From Streptomyces albofaciens JCM 4342 (GTDB taxonomy: Bacteria > Actinomycetota > Actinomycetes > Streptomycetales > Streptomycetaceae): a DNA stretch of 64,000 nt. A model generated the notes under the pieces. That model saw nothing but the letters and a program-made list of their open reading frames with translations. It ran no database searches and was not told the DNA's origin. The stretch is taken from positions 1,354,001 to 1,418,000 of the forward strand of contig NZ_PDCM01000001.1 in the NCBI RefSeq assembly GCF_008634025.1, given 5' to 3'. The position numbers and the translations under genes were made by a program. Positions 33,902 to 42,424 of the stretch are shown here, piece by piece; within the stretch, counting starts at the first letter, position 1, and every line of letters begins with the position of its first letter.

Positions 33902-34414
33902 ATGACCGACCGCGACCGCGAAGGCGCCCGCCGGTTCAGCGGGCGCACCGCCCTGGCGACCTTCGCCGCGGTCACCGCCCTGGCGGCGGCCGGTGTGTGG
34001 TTCAGCCAGGCGGCGGACCGCGCGTCGGCGGTGGACGCGGCGCCGAAGACGTCCGCGGTGCGTGACGTGAAGGGCTCGGCGAAGGCGACCGGCGGGCTGC
34101 CGGGGGTGCGCGACTGCGGGTTCGGCGAGCCGGAGATCAAGCCGAAGGTCATCACGCTGACGTGCGCGGACGCCGCCATGGTGGCGACCGGCATCACCTG
34201 GGAGCGGTACGGCGCCGCGGAGGCCGAGGGCAAGGGCGTGGTGCAGGTCGAGAAGGCCGCCGCCGGGGCGGGCACGGACGCCGGGTTCCCGGCGACGTTC
34301 CGGCTGTACGGGGCGAAGACGGTGGACGGCGCGCGGGCGTTCACGGGGCTGGAGGTCACCTACGAGGGCTCGACGCCGCTCGGTGACTCGACGGAGATGT
34401 ACAACCTCGCGTGA
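33902..34414 (+). CDS. Membrane-anchored extracytoplasmic protein coupled to a histidine kinase
   Basis: A 170-residue protein of no known family to me. Residues 16-34 (TALATFAAVTALAAAGVWF) are a signal anchor. The exported part has two Cys (RDCGFGEP and LTCADAAMV) that could form a disulfide, and ends in a beta-rich stretch TFRLYGAKTVDGARAFTGLE. ATG 33902 follows AGGAGA by about 8 nt. Its stop shares bases with the kinase start (TGATG), so the two are translationally coupled; it may deliver a signal to the kinase sensor domain. That role is inference. Confidence 0.75.
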   Translation: MTDRDREGARRFSGRTALATFAAVTALAAAGVWFSQAADRASAVDAAPKTSAVRDVKGSAKATGGLPGVRDCGFGEPEIKPKVITLTCADAAMVATGITWERYGAAEAEGKGVVQVEKAAAGAGTDAGFPATFRLYGAKTVDGARAFTGLEVTYEGSTPLGDSTEMYNLA

Positions 34415-35727
34415 TGGGCATCCGAGGCCGGATCGCCCTGGCCATTTCGTGTGTGACGGCGCTGGCGGTGGTGGTGCTGGGGTTCGCGGTGCACCACATC
34501 GCGGACGCGGAGCGGGAGCGGGCGGCGCGCTCCTATCAGGACGACCGGCTCAGCTCGGCGCTGCAGATCTACGAGCGGGACGGCACGCTGGCGCTGGGCG
34601 CCCAGCTGGACGACGCGACGCTGCCGGCTCCGCTGCGCGCCGCGGTCCTCGACGGCAAGTCCGGTACGTACCGGAGCCAGGGCGAGGACCCGCGGGTGTG
34701 GGCGGCCACCGGTGTGGGCGGCGGGGTCGCCGACGGCGGTTCCGGGACCGGCGCGCTGCCGCGGACGCTGTCGGTGTCGGCGGCGTTCCCGGACAACGAC
34801 CCGGCCCAGGAGGCGCTGGACCGGGCGCTGCTGATCGCGGGCATCGGCACGGTGGTGCTGATGGCCGGTGTGTCGTGGTTCGTCTCGCAGCGGCTGTCCC
34901 GGCGGCTGCGGCTCAGTGCCGCGGCGGCGCGCCGGATCGCGGCGGGCGAGCCGCCGGACGCCGAGGCGCTGGCCGCGTCCGGCCGGGACGAGGTGGCCGA
35001 GCTGGGCCGTTCGGTGCATCACATGGCGACGTCGCTGGCGGCGCGGGTGGAGGCGGAGCGCAAGTTCACCGCGGACGTGGCGCATGAACTGCGTACGCCG
35101 GTGGCCGGGCTGGTCGCGGCGGCCGAGCTGCTGCCGCACGAGCGCGCCGTCGAGCTGGTACGGGACCGGGCGCAGACCATGCGGAACCTGGTCGAGGACC
35201 TGCTGGAGGTGTCCCGGCTGGACGCGGGCGTGGAGTCGGCGCAGCTGGACGCGGTGGACCTGCCGTCGCTGGTGCGCGGGATCGTGGGCCGGGCGGAGCG
35301 GGTGCGCGGCATCGAGGGGGTCGAGGTCGTCGTGGCGGGTCCGGCGCGGGTGGTGGAGACCGACCGGCGCCGGGTGGAACGGGTGCTGGTGAACCTGCTG
35401 GCCAACGCGGTCAAGCACGGCAGGCCGCCGGTGGAGGTACGGGTCGACGGCACGCGGATCGTCGTGCGCGACCACGGGCCGGGCTACCCGCCGGAGCTGT
35501 GCGCGGAGGGGCCGCGCCGCTTCCGTACGGCGGCACCCGAACGCGGTACCGGTCACGGCCTGGGGCTGACGATCGCGGCCGGCCAGGCGGAGGTGCTGGG
35601 CGGCCGGCTGCTCTTCGGCGCGGCCGAGGGCGGCGGGGCGGAAGCGGTACTGGAGCTGCCGGAGCCGGCCGGAACGGAAGCCGCGCCCGAGCCGGTGGGG
35701 GAGCGGGGAGCGGTGGCGGCCCCGTAG
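34414..35727 (+). CDS. Sensor histidine kinase (orphan)
   Basis: A 437-residue HAMP-type histidine kinase. Membrane segments near residues 10-28 and about 140-158 bracket an extracellular sensor domain of about 110 residues. The H box is FTADVAHELRTPVAGL (His224); N box NLLANAVKHG; G boxes DHGPGYPP and GTGHGLGLTI. A DHp dimerisation helix around MRNLVEDLLEVSRLDAG is normal. No response regulator gene is adjacent. The start may be ATG 34414 or GTG 34411; both overlap the upstream stop. The coupling with a small exported protein suggests a shared sensing function. Confidence 0.92.
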   Translation: MGIRGRIALAISCVTALAVVVLGFAVHHIADAERERAARSYQDDRLSSALQIYERDGTLALGAQLDDATLPAPLRAAVLDGKSGTYRSQGEDPRVWAATGVGGGVADGGSGTGALPRTLSVSAAFPDNDPAQEALDRALLIAGIGTVVLMAGVSWFVSQRLSRRLRLSAAAARRIAAGEPPDAEALAASGRDEVAELGRSVHHMATSLAARVEAERKFTADVAHELRTPVAGLVAAAELLPHERAVELVRDRAQTMRNLVEDLLEVSRLDAGVESAQLDAVDLPSLVRGIVGRAERVRGIEGVEVVVAGPARVVETDRRRVERVLVNLLANAVKHGRPPVEVRVDGTRIVVRDHGPGYPPELCAEGPRRFRTAAPERGTGHGLGLTIAAGQAEVLGGRLLFGAAEGGGAEAVLELPEPAGTEAAPEPVGERGAVAAP

Positions 35728-35761
35728 GGCGAGGGTTTTCCGGCGGCCGGGCGCCGCGCCG

Positions 35762-35965
35762 GGCGGTAGCCGTGGGCCGGGCGGTCGCCGCAGGCCGGGC
35801 GGTCGCCGCGGGCCGACGGGCGCCCTCAGCACCCGTCTCGCGCCCCCGGCAATCAGCCCCCGGTCCGGAAGCACCCGGCCCCCGGTCCGGAAGCACCCGG
35901 CCTCCGGTCCGGAAGCACCCGGCCTCCGGTCCGGAAGCACCCGGCCCCCGGACCGGAAGCACCCC
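35762..35965. repeat. Tandem repeats between the kinase gene and bcp
   Basis: First, three copies of an 18-19-bp GCCGGGCGGTCGCCG-type unit (35762-35817). Then five copies of a 21-bp unit containing CCGGTCCGGAAGCACCCGG (about 35857-35965), nearly identical except for C/T at one position. They end just before the bcp stop. Confidence 0.85.
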
Positions 35966-35985
35966 CCATCCGGCCCAACGCCCCC

Positions 35986-36453
35986 TTAAAGCCCCAGATC
36001 CTTGATGATCTTGGCGACGTGGCCGGTGGCCTTCACGTTGTACAGCGCGCGCTCGACCTTGCCCTCCTCGTCGACGATCACGGTGGAGCGGATGACCCCG
36101 GTCACGACCTTGCCGTACAGCTTCTTCTCGCCGAAGGCGCCGTACGCCTCCAGGACCTTCTTCTCGGGGTCGCCGAGCAGCGTGACCGACAGCTCCTCCT
36201 TCTCGCGGAACTTCGCGAGCTTCTCCGGCTTGTCGGGGGAGATGCCGATGACGTCGTAGCCGTGGCCGGCCAGGAAGTCGAGGTTGTCGGTGAAGTCGCA
36301 GGCCTGCTTGGTGCAGCCGGGGGTCAGCGCGGCCGGGTAGAAGTACACGATGACCTTGCGGCCCTTGTGGTCGGCGAGCGAGACCTCCTTGCCGTCCGCG
36401 TCGGGGAGGGTGAAGGCGGGGGCGGTGTCGCCGGGCTGCAGTCGCTCGCTCAT
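35986..36453 (-). CDS. bcp: Thioredoxin-dependent peroxiredoxin (Bcp/PrxQ)
   Basis: A 155-residue peroxiredoxin that reduces H2O2 and organic peroxides using thioredoxin. The active site is ALTPGCTKQACDF: peroxidatic Cys in TPGC and resolving Cys five residues later, as in PrxQ. FYPA replaces the more usual FYPK/FYPR. Other family parts are GDTAPAFTLPDADGKEVSL and VIGISPDKPEKLAKF, and the catalytic Arg is probably in GVIRSTVIVD. Length is standard. The tail runs into a tandem repeat with no clear terminator. Confidence 0.95.
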   Translation of the reverse strand: MSERLQPGDTAPAFTLPDADGKEVSLADHKGRKVIVYFYPAALTPGCTKQACDFTDNLDFLAGHGYDVIGISPDKPEKLAKFREKEELSVTLLGDPEKKVLEAYGAFGEKKLYGKVVTGVIRSTVIVDEEGKVERALYNVKATGHVAKIIKDLGL

Positions 36454-36651
36454 GGCTCTCCTTGGGGCGTGGGTGGGGCGGCACGCGGTGATCGCGTACG
36501 GGAACGGGTGCGCGAGCGGGTCGCGCTCCCGTTTTCGCTACATCCCGAGGTTACTGAGCCGCCCGAAAAGGGGGTGCTGTGGGGCGCCGGGGCCGGTGGG
36601 CTGACAGACTGTCCGCACGGAAGACGGATCGAGACGACCGGAGGCAGCGCG

Positions 36652-36972
36652 GTGTCGGAGGCCAGGACCCCTGCGCAGATCGAGAAGGACATCGTCCGCA
36701 GGCGGCAGGAGCTCGCCGTGACGCTGGACGAGATCGGCGTGCGGCTGCACCCGAAGACGATCATGGGGGACGCCAAGGCGAAGACGGCGGCGGCCGTGGA
36801 CCGTACGGCGGGGCGGGCCTATGTGGCCGCCAACCGCGCGGTCTCGGACATCCGCGCCCAGCTCGTGTCGGAGGACGGTGCGCCCCGCCTGGAGCGGGTG
36901 GTGCCGCTGGCGATGATCGGTGTGGCCGTCGTCGGACTCCTGGTGGTGGGCTCGAAGCGCCGCCGCTCCTAG
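36652..36972 (+). CDS. DUF3618 membrane protein
   Basis: A 106-residue DUF3618 protein: RTPAQIEKDIVRRRQELAVT is the diagnostic N-terminal helix, followed by LDEIGVRLHPKTI. A membrane segment near the C-terminus (VPLAMIGVAVVGLLVVG) ends with the basic stop-transfer SKRRRS. The GTG at 36652 follows GGAGG by about 8 nt. Proteins of this family are small, cell-envelope-associated and of unknown function. Single gene divergent from bcp. Confidence 0.9.
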   Translation: MSEARTPAQIEKDIVRRRQELAVTLDEIGVRLHPKTIMGDAKAKTAAAVDRTAGRAYVAANRAVSDIRAQLVSEDGAPRLERVVPLAMIGVAVVGLLVVGSKRRRS

Positions 36973-37095
36973 GGCTCCGGGCCCGTCGGCCCCGGGTTCC
37001 GGGCGCCGCCGTTCCCGGGGCTCTGGGTACCGCCGGTCCCCGGCCCGGCCCCGGTGCGTGCGCTGTCCGGTCCCGCGGGCAGGTACCGTCTTGCC

Positions 37096-37446
37096 GTGAG
37101 CCCGAATAACGCCAAGGACACCCACGACAAGCTGCCCATCCGGATGCTGCACGACCGGGTGCTGGTCCGTACCGACATCGCCGAGGGCGAGCGCCGTTCC
37201 AGCGGCGGCATCGTCATTCCGGCGACCGCGGCCGTCGGCCGCCGCCTGGCCTGGGCCGAGGTGGTCGCGGTGGGTCAGAACGTACGGACCGTGGAGCCCG
37301 GTGACCGGGTGCTGTACGACCCGGAGGACCGGGCCGAGGTCGAGGTGCGCGGCGTCGCGTACGTCCTGATGCGCGAGCGCGATCTGCACGCGGTGGCGGC
37401 GGAGCGCCTGGAGGGCGCCGAGGACGCGACGGGGCTGTACCTGTAG
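37096..37446 (+). CDS. GroES-like co-chaperone-family protein
   Basis: A 116-residue Cpn10-fold protein without a neighbouring groEL. It has the GroES pattern LPIRMLHDRVLVRTDIAEGE, a mobile-loop equivalent RRSSGGIVIPATAA, and AWAEVVAVGQNV followed by EPGDRVLYDPEDRAEVEV. The mobile loop retains GGIVIP, the hydrophobic tripeptide that docks on GroEL, so it could act with a GroEL elsewhere. A C-terminal extension (ERLEGAEDATGLYL) replaces the standard end. The start is GTG 37096. A terminator follows. Confidence 0.88.
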   Translation: MSPNNAKDTHDKLPIRMLHDRVLVRTDIAEGERRSSGGIVIPATAAVGRRLAWAEVVAVGQNVRTVEPGDRVLYDPEDRAEVEVRGVAYVLMRERDLHAVAAERLEGAEDATGLYL

Positions 37447-37500
37447 AGCCCGGAGCCGGAGCGGGCCGTACCCGTAGTGGTACGGCCGTACGGAGAACGG

Positions 37501-37530
37501 CGGGCGGTGACCAGCGTCACCGCCCGTTTT
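37501..37530 (+). terminator. Terminator after the GroES-like gene
   Basis: An 11-bp perfect stem CGGGCGGTGAC with the loop CAGC is followed by TTTT. It lies between the GroES-like gene and the guanidine riboswitch, so the exporter has its own promoter. Confidence 0.88.
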
Positions 37531-37558
37531 GTACGTCTTTTGCTAGGGTCGGAAGCAT

Positions 37559-37599
37559 CCCGACGAGACGCGCCGTACCGGGTCACGACAAGACGACGC
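37559..37599 (+). promoter_or_regulatory. Guanidine-III (ykkC-III) riboswitch
   Basis: The 41-nt sequence matches the guanidine-III class: CCCGACGAG at the start, GCGCCGTACC in the middle, CGGGTCACGACAAGACG and CGC at the end. CCCG pairs with CGGG in a pseudoknot, and GCGCCGT pairs with ACGACGC with one mismatch. A GACAAGAC core, conserved in the class, is present. It stands 36 nt before a SugE/Gdx gene; guanidine should raise translation by freeing the ribosome binding site (GGAGG at about 37625). Confidence 0.9.
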
Positions 37600-37635
37600 A
37601 CCCCTGTAGAAGCTCGTTTCCACGGAGGTGCCGTC

Positions 37636-37956
37636 ATGGCATGGATCCTGCTCGTCGTCGCCGGCCTGCTGGAGGTCGGCTGGTCGATCGGCATGAAGTT
37701 CACCGAGGGGTTCACCCGGCTGTGGCCCAGCGTCTTCACGGGCGCGGGCATCGTCGCCAGCATGCTGCTGCTCTCGTACGCCGCCCGGACGCTGCCGATC
37801 GGTACCGCGTACGGCGTATGGGTCGGTATCGGCGCGGCGGGCGCCGCGATCGTGGGCATGCTGGTGCTCGGCGAGCCCGCCACCGCCGCACGGATCTTCT
37901 TCATCTGTCTGCTGCTGGTGGCGGTGGTGGGCCTGAAGGCGACCTCGGGCCACTGA
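37636..37956 (+). CDS. gdx: SMR-family guanidinium exporter (SugE/Gdx)
   Basis: A 106-residue small multidrug resistance protein with four membrane segments. The essential Glu is in LLEVGWSIGMKFTEGFT, the Gdx (SugE) signature, rather than the EmrE form. LPIGTAYGVWVGIGAAGAAI is the third segment and LGEPATAARIFFICLLLVAVVG the fourth. The guanidine-III riboswitch directly upstream is strong independent support that guanidinium is the substrate. ATG 37636 follows GGAGG. No partner gene is adjacent, so it likely forms a dual-topology homodimer. Confidence 0.95.
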   Translation: MAWILLVVAGLLEVGWSIGMKFTEGFTRLWPSVFTGAGIVASMLLLSYAARTLPIGTAYGVWVGIGAAGAAIVGMLVLGEPATAARIFFICLLLVAVVGLKATSGH

Positions 37957-38009
37957 GGCCGGGGCGCGCCCGCGCCCCGCGCCCGCCCGCGCCCCCGTGC
38001 CCGCCCGCG

Positions 38010-40463
38010 TCACGTCCCCGGGAAGTTGTCCCAGCCCCCGAAATTCCCGCCGTACCCGGTCATGCTCCCGTCCCCGCCGACCCCGCCGCCGATCCCGCCC
38101 CGGCCGCCGCCGACGCCGCCCGGGCCGCCGACCGTCCCGCCGTCGATGCCGCCGGTGGGCGGTTCCACGGTGGGCCAGTCCTCGGTGGGGCCGGTCGTCG
38201 GCTCGTGGGTCGGGTACGTCGGGAAGCTGGGGCCGGGGGCCGTGGTGGGGCGGCTGGTCGGCGGTTCGCCGGTGGGGCCCGTCGGCGGGGCGCTGTCGGT
38301 CGGGGACGCGGCGCTGCTGCTCGACGACGCGCCGGACGCGCTCGGCTCCTGGGAGGGCGGCTGGTCCGCGCCCGCCTCCAGCTCCAGGTCGAAGTCCTTG
38401 ACCGGCTTCCCCTTCAGGGCGTCGGCCGTGTACTGGGCCCAGATCTGGGCGGGGAAGCCGCCGCCGTTGATGCGGGGCAGGCCCGCGGCGCCGTACAGCG
38501 GCTTCTGCGCGCCGGTGTCCGGGTCCTGGCCCAGGACGGCGACGACGGTGGCCAGCTCGGGCGTGTAGCCCGCGAACCAGGCGGCCCGGTCCTCCTCCGC
38601 GGTGCCGGTCTTGCCGGCCGCGGGCCGCCCGGCGGCGCGGGCCTCGGCGCCGGTGCCGCCGGGGCTCTCGATGACGCTGCGCAGGATCGAGGTGGTGGTG
38701 TCCGCGGCGTTGCGCGGCACCGCGGTCTTCTCGCCGCGGTCCGGCAGCTCGACGGTCTCGCCGCCCTTGGTGGCCTTGCCGACGAGGCTGTACGCGCGCT
38801 GCTTGCCGTGGTTGGCGAGCGTCGCGTACACCTGCGTCATGTCCAGCACGCTGGGCGTTGCGGTGCCGAGCGAGATGGCGCCCTGGGAGGAGCCGAGGCT
38901 CGGCGTGTCCTTGGGGACGCCGAGGTCGATGGCGGTCTCCTTGACCTTCTTCGGGCCCACGTCCACGCCCATCTGCGCGTAGACGGCGTTGACGGACTTG
39001 TCGGTGGCGGTGGAGACGGTGATCGGGCCGTAGGAGCGGCCGTCCTCGTTCCCGGGGGCGAAGCCGGTGCCCCGGCCGTTGCTGACGGCCTCGCGCTTGT
39101 TGGTGCCGTCGTAGACGGTGTTCGGGGTGATCCGGCGGCCGTCCTGGGTGACCGACTCGTTGGCGACCGCCGACGCGAAGACGATCGGCTTGAAGATCGA
39201 GCCGACCTGGTAGTCGCGGCGGGTGGCGCTGTTGACGTACTGCTTGGCGTAGTCGATGCCGCCGTACATGGCGACGACGTTGCCGGTGGCGGGGTCGATG
39301 GAGGTGCCTCCGGCGCGTACGTACCGGTCCGCCCTGGAGTTGCCCAGCTCGTCCATCAGCCGCTCGTCCACCGCTTTGACCAGCGCGTCCTGCCGCTTCT
39401 TGTCGATGGTGGTGGTGATGCGGTAGCCGCCGGCGGCCAGCGTCCGGTCGTCGATGATGTCGTTCTTGGTCAGGTAGTCGCGGACCGCCTCGACGAGGTA
39501 GCCGCGCTGCCCGGACAGGCCGGTGGGCGGCTTGGCCTTGCCCGGCGCGGGGAACTTCAGCGTCGCCCGTTCGGACTCGCTGATCCACTTCTTCTTGACC
39601 ATGCCGTCCAGGACGTAGTTCCAGCGGTCCAGGGCGCGCTGCCGGTTCTCCGGGTGGGCGGCGACGTCGTACGCGCTGGGCGCGTTGAGGAGGGTGGCGA
39701 GGTAGGCGCCCTCGGCGGTGGTGAGCTGGTCGGAGTTCTTGCTGTAGTACGCCTGCGCGGCGGCCTGGATGCCGTACGCGTTGCGGCCGTAGTAGCTGGA
39801 GTTGAGGTAGCCCTCCAGGATCTCGGACTTGCTGCGCTCGCGGTCCAGTTTGATCGCGATGAAGAACTCCTTGGCCTTGCGGGTGAGGGTCTGCTCCTGC
39901 CCGAGGTAGTAGTTCTTCACGTACTGCTGGGTGATGGTGGAACCGGACTGCTTGCCCTTGCCGGTGACGGTGTTCCAGGCGGCGCGCAGCATGGCGCCCG
40001 GGTCGACGGCGGACTCCGAGTAGAAGTCGCGGTCCTCGGCGGCCAGTACGGCTTCCTGGGTGGTCTTGGGTACTTGGCTGAGCGGGACGTTCTCGCGGTT
40101 GACCTTGCCGTCGCGGGCGATCTGGCTGCCGTCCGCGTAGAGGTAGACGTTGCTCTGCGCCTGCGCGGCCTGGTTGGCGGCGGGGATGGGGACGAGGACG
40201 TAACCGGCGATCAGGCCGCCCGCGATCAGCAGCAGGATGAGCAGGAAGCCGCCGAGCACCATCCGCCAGGTGGGGATGACGCGCCGCCAGCCCGTGCGCC
40301 TGGGGCGGGACTTGCCGCCTTTCCCGCCGGGTCCGGGACCGGGGCCGGCTCCGGGCCCCGCGCCCTCCGGGCCGTCGCCGCCGGCCGGGGGCACCTTGGA
40401 GCGCGCGGCCCACCTCGGAACGCGGGAGCCGGCCTTGCCGTCCTGCTGCGGATCGTCGCTCAT
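38010..40463 (-). CDS. Class A penicillin-binding protein (transglycosylase/transpeptidase)
   Basis: An 817-residue bifunctional peptidoglycan synthase. Cytoplasmic, Pro/Gly-rich residues 1-60 precede a membrane anchor at about 68-92. The GT51 domain has the catalytic Glu in EDRDFYSE (Glu143) and SGSTITQQYVKN. The transpeptidase domain has the SxxK site SIFK (Ser422), SVN (490-492) and KTG (618-620). A C-terminal tail of about 115 residues is low-complexity: first Pro/Thr/Ser-rich, then Gly-rich, probably exposed at the wall. Length and order fit PonA-like actinobacterial enzymes. ATG 40463 is used. The 293 bp upstream are shared with a divergent ABC operon. Confidence 0.95.
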   Translation of the reverse strand: MSDDPQQDGKAGSRVPRWAARSKVPPAGGDGPEGAGPGAGPGPGPGGKGGKSRPRRTGWRRVIPTWRMVLGGFLLILLLIAGGLIAGYVLVPIPAANQAAQAQSNVYLYADGSQIARDGKVNRENVPLSQVPKTTQEAVLAAEDRDFYSESAVDPGAMLRAAWNTVTGKGKQSGSTITQQYVKNYYLGQEQTLTRKAKEFFIAIKLDRERSKSEILEGYLNSSYYGRNAYGIQAAAQAYYSKNSDQLTTAEGAYLATLLNAPSAYDVAAHPENRQRALDRWNYVLDGMVKKKWISESERATLKFPAPGKAKPPTGLSGQRGYLVEAVRDYLTKNDIIDDRTLAAGGYRITTTIDKKRQDALVKAVDERLMDELGNSRADRYVRAGGTSIDPATGNVVAMYGGIDYAKQYVNSATRRDYQVGSIFKPIVFASAVANESVTQDGRRITPNTVYDGTNKREAVSNGRGTGFAPGNEDGRSYGPITVSTATDKSVNAVYAQMGVDVGPKKVKETAIDLGVPKDTPSLGSSQGAISLGTATPSVLDMTQVYATLANHGKQRAYSLVGKATKGGETVELPDRGEKTAVPRNAADTTTSILRSVIESPGGTGAEARAAGRPAAGKTGTAEEDRAAWFAGYTPELATVVAVLGQDPDTGAQKPLYGAAGLPRINGGGFPAQIWAQYTADALKGKPVKDFDLELEAGADQPPSQEPSASGASSSSSAASPTDSAPPTGPTGEPPTSRPTTAPGPSFPTYPTHEPTTGPTEDWPTVEPPTGGIDGGTVGGPGGVGGGRGGIGGGVGGDGSMTGYGGNFGGWDNFPGT

Positions 40464-40756
40464 GTCTGTAAGGACTCCTCGGCCGCCGCCGACGGTTGTG
40501 CCGCGACGGATCGGTGACGTGTCGGGCGAATCGCGCCCATAGCCGGAAAAGGAACTGTCGCCCGATACGAAACTCTCGCATCATGCCCTTCGGTCACGAG
40601 GGGCGGCGCGCACCTGTGACCGCTCCGTGACCGGCCGAATGGGGCGCCCGGCTCACCGGAACGGGTGAATAAATGCGTGGCCGGGTGCTCGCCGCCGGAC
40701 TAGGCTCCGGTGCTCGCGCCGGACCGGCGCGCGGTCAGGTACGGGAGGCACGGGAC

Positions 40757-41554
40757 GTGTTGTACGCCGCCGTCGCGGCCAGGAGCTTCCGGCGCTACGC
40801 CACCTACCGTATCGCCACCGCCTCAGGTGTATTCACCAACACCGTCTTCGGCTTCATCCTCGCCTACACCTACATCGCCCTGTGGACCGAACGCCCCCGT
40901 CTCGGCGGCTACGACCTGCCGCAGGCCCTGACCTTCGTCTGGACCGGCCAGGCGCTGCTGGCCGCCACCGGGCTGCTGATCGGCGGCGGCATGGACGAGC
41001 TCCAGGACCGCATCCGCAGCGGGGACATCGCCGTCGACCTGCACCGGCCCGCCGACCTCCAGCTGTGGTGGCTGGCCGCGGACCTCGGGCGGGCCGCCTT
41101 CCAGCTGATCGGCCGGGGCCTGGTGCCGATGGCGGTGGGCACCCTCGCCTTCCCGCACGCGCTGCCCGCCTCGCCGGTGACCTGGCTGCTGTTCCTGGTG
41201 TCGGTGGCGCTCGGTGTGGTCGTCGGCTTCGCGCTGCGCTACCTCGTGGCGCTGACGTCCTTCTGGCTGCTGGACGGCGCGGGCGTGTCCATGGTCGCCG
41301 GGCTGCTGTGCATGTTCTTCTCGGGCATGGTGCTGCCGCTGAACGTCTTCCCCGGCGGCTTCGGCGAGGCCGTACGGCTGCTGCCCTGGTCGTCGATGCT
41401 CCAGGTGCCCGCCGACGTCCTGCTCGGTGTGCACGACGGCGCCGATGCCGCGCGGGCGCTGGCCTTCCAGGCGGGGTGGGCGGCGGTGCTGCTCGCGGCC
41501 GGGCGGCTGGCGCAGTCCGTGGCGACGCGGAAGGTCGTGGTGCAGGGTGGCTGA
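40757..41554 (+). CDS. ABC-2 family transporter permease (first of two)
   Basis: A 265-residue membrane protein with six predicted segments, from the ABC-2 permease pair linked to a dedicated ATPase (COG4587/COG3694 type). Notable parts: SFRRYATYRIATASGVFTNT at the N-terminus, RPRLGGYDLPQALTFVWTGQ, DLHRPADLQLWWLA and FFSGMVLPLNVFPGGFGEAV. The GTG at 40757 is preceded by GGGAGG at about 8 nt. It overlaps the second permease. Cargo unknown; such systems are often guessed to export lipids or drugs. Confidence 0.88.
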   Translation: MLYAAVAARSFRRYATYRIATASGVFTNTVFGFILAYTYIALWTERPRLGGYDLPQALTFVWTGQALLAATGLLIGGGMDELQDRIRSGDIAVDLHRPADLQLWWLAADLGRAAFQLIGRGLVPMAVGTLAFPHALPASPVTWLLFLVSVALGVVVGFALRYLVALTSFWLLDGAGVSMVAGLLCMFFSGMVLPLNVFPGGFGEAVRLLPWSSMLQVPADVLLGVHDGADAARALAFQAGWAAVLLAAGRLAQSVATRKVVVQGG

Positions 41555-42416
41555 GGAGCGGGGGCGCGCCGTGGCGGCCGTACGGGTACGGGCCGGGGCG
41601 GCGGCCGTACGGACGGGCGACGGGCTGCGGGCGTACCGGCTGATCGTGGCGATGTGGGTACGCTCCACGCTCGCCTACCGGGCGTCCTTCCTGCTGACCG
41701 CGCTCGGCAACTTCGCCGCCACCGCCCTGGACTTCCTGGCCATCTTGCTGATGTTCTCGCACATCACCGTCCTCGGCGGCTTCACGCTGCCCGAGGTGGC
41801 GTTCCTGTACGGCACGTCCGGCGCCGCCCTCGGCCTGGCGGACCTGGTGCTGGGCAGCATGGACCGGCTCGGCGCCCGGGTCCGCGACGGCACGACGGAC
41901 GTCCTGCTGGTGCGCCCCGTACCGGTCTTCGCGCAGGTCGCGGCGGACCGCTTCGCGCTGCGCCGGCTCGGCCGGATCACCCAGGCGGCGCTGGTGCTGG
42001 GCTGGTCGCTGACCCGGGTGGAGGTGGCCTGGACGCCGGGCAAGGTGCTGCTGGTGCCGCTCATGCTGCTGTGCGGCGCGGTGATCTTCGCGGCGGTCTT
42101 CACCGTCGGCGCCGCGTTCCAGTTCGTCGCCCAGGACGCCGCCGAGGTCCAGAACTCGTTCACCTACGGCGGGACGACGATGCTCCAGTACCCGCCCACC
42201 GTCTTCGCCAAGGACCTGGTGCGCGGCGTCACCTTCGTCGTACCGCTCGCCTTCGTCAACTGGCTGCCCGCGCTGCGCCTGCTGGGCCGCGACGACCCGC
42301 TCGGGCTGCCGGGCTGGGTGGACTTCCTCGGGCCCGCGGTGGCGGCGCTGATGTGCGTACTGGCGTGGCTGGCCTGGCGGGCGGGCCTGCGCAACTACCG
42401 GAGCACGGGGAGCTGA
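41547..42416 (+). CDS. ABC-2 family transporter permease (second of two)
   Basis: A protein of up to 289 residues with six predicted segments, the partner permease. It has RLIVAMWVRSTLAYRASFLL, then a segment run DFLAILLMFSHITVLGGFTL, DVLLVRPVPVFAQVAADRF (a loop likely to meet the ATPase) and NSFTYGGTTMLQYPPTVFAK. The GTG at 41547 overlaps the previous gene by 8 bp; a GTG at 41571 preceded by GAGGAG at 12 nt is an alternative. The ATPase gene follows in 8 bp. Confidence 0.85.
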   Translation: MAEERGRAVAAVRVRAGAAAVRTGDGLRAYRLIVAMWVRSTLAYRASFLLTALGNFAATALDFLAILLMFSHITVLGGFTLPEVAFLYGTSGAALGLADLVLGSMDRLGARVRDGTTDVLLVRPVPVFAQVAADRFALRRLGRITQAALVLGWSLTRVEVAWTPGKVLLVPLMLLCGAVIFAAVFTVGAAFQFVAQDAAEVQNSFTYGGTTMLQYPPTVFAKDLVRGVTFVVPLAFVNWLPALRLLGRDDPLGLPGWVDFLGPAVAALMCVLAWLAWRAGLRNYRSTGS

Positions 42417-42424
42417 GGGACGGC

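Noticed and set aside
37543..40584. Very long minus-strand readings covering gdx and the penicillin-binding protein in another frame
   Set aside because: They are shadows of high-GC coding sequence: Arg/Pro/His-rich with no family motifs, while the other frame has full PBP motifs.
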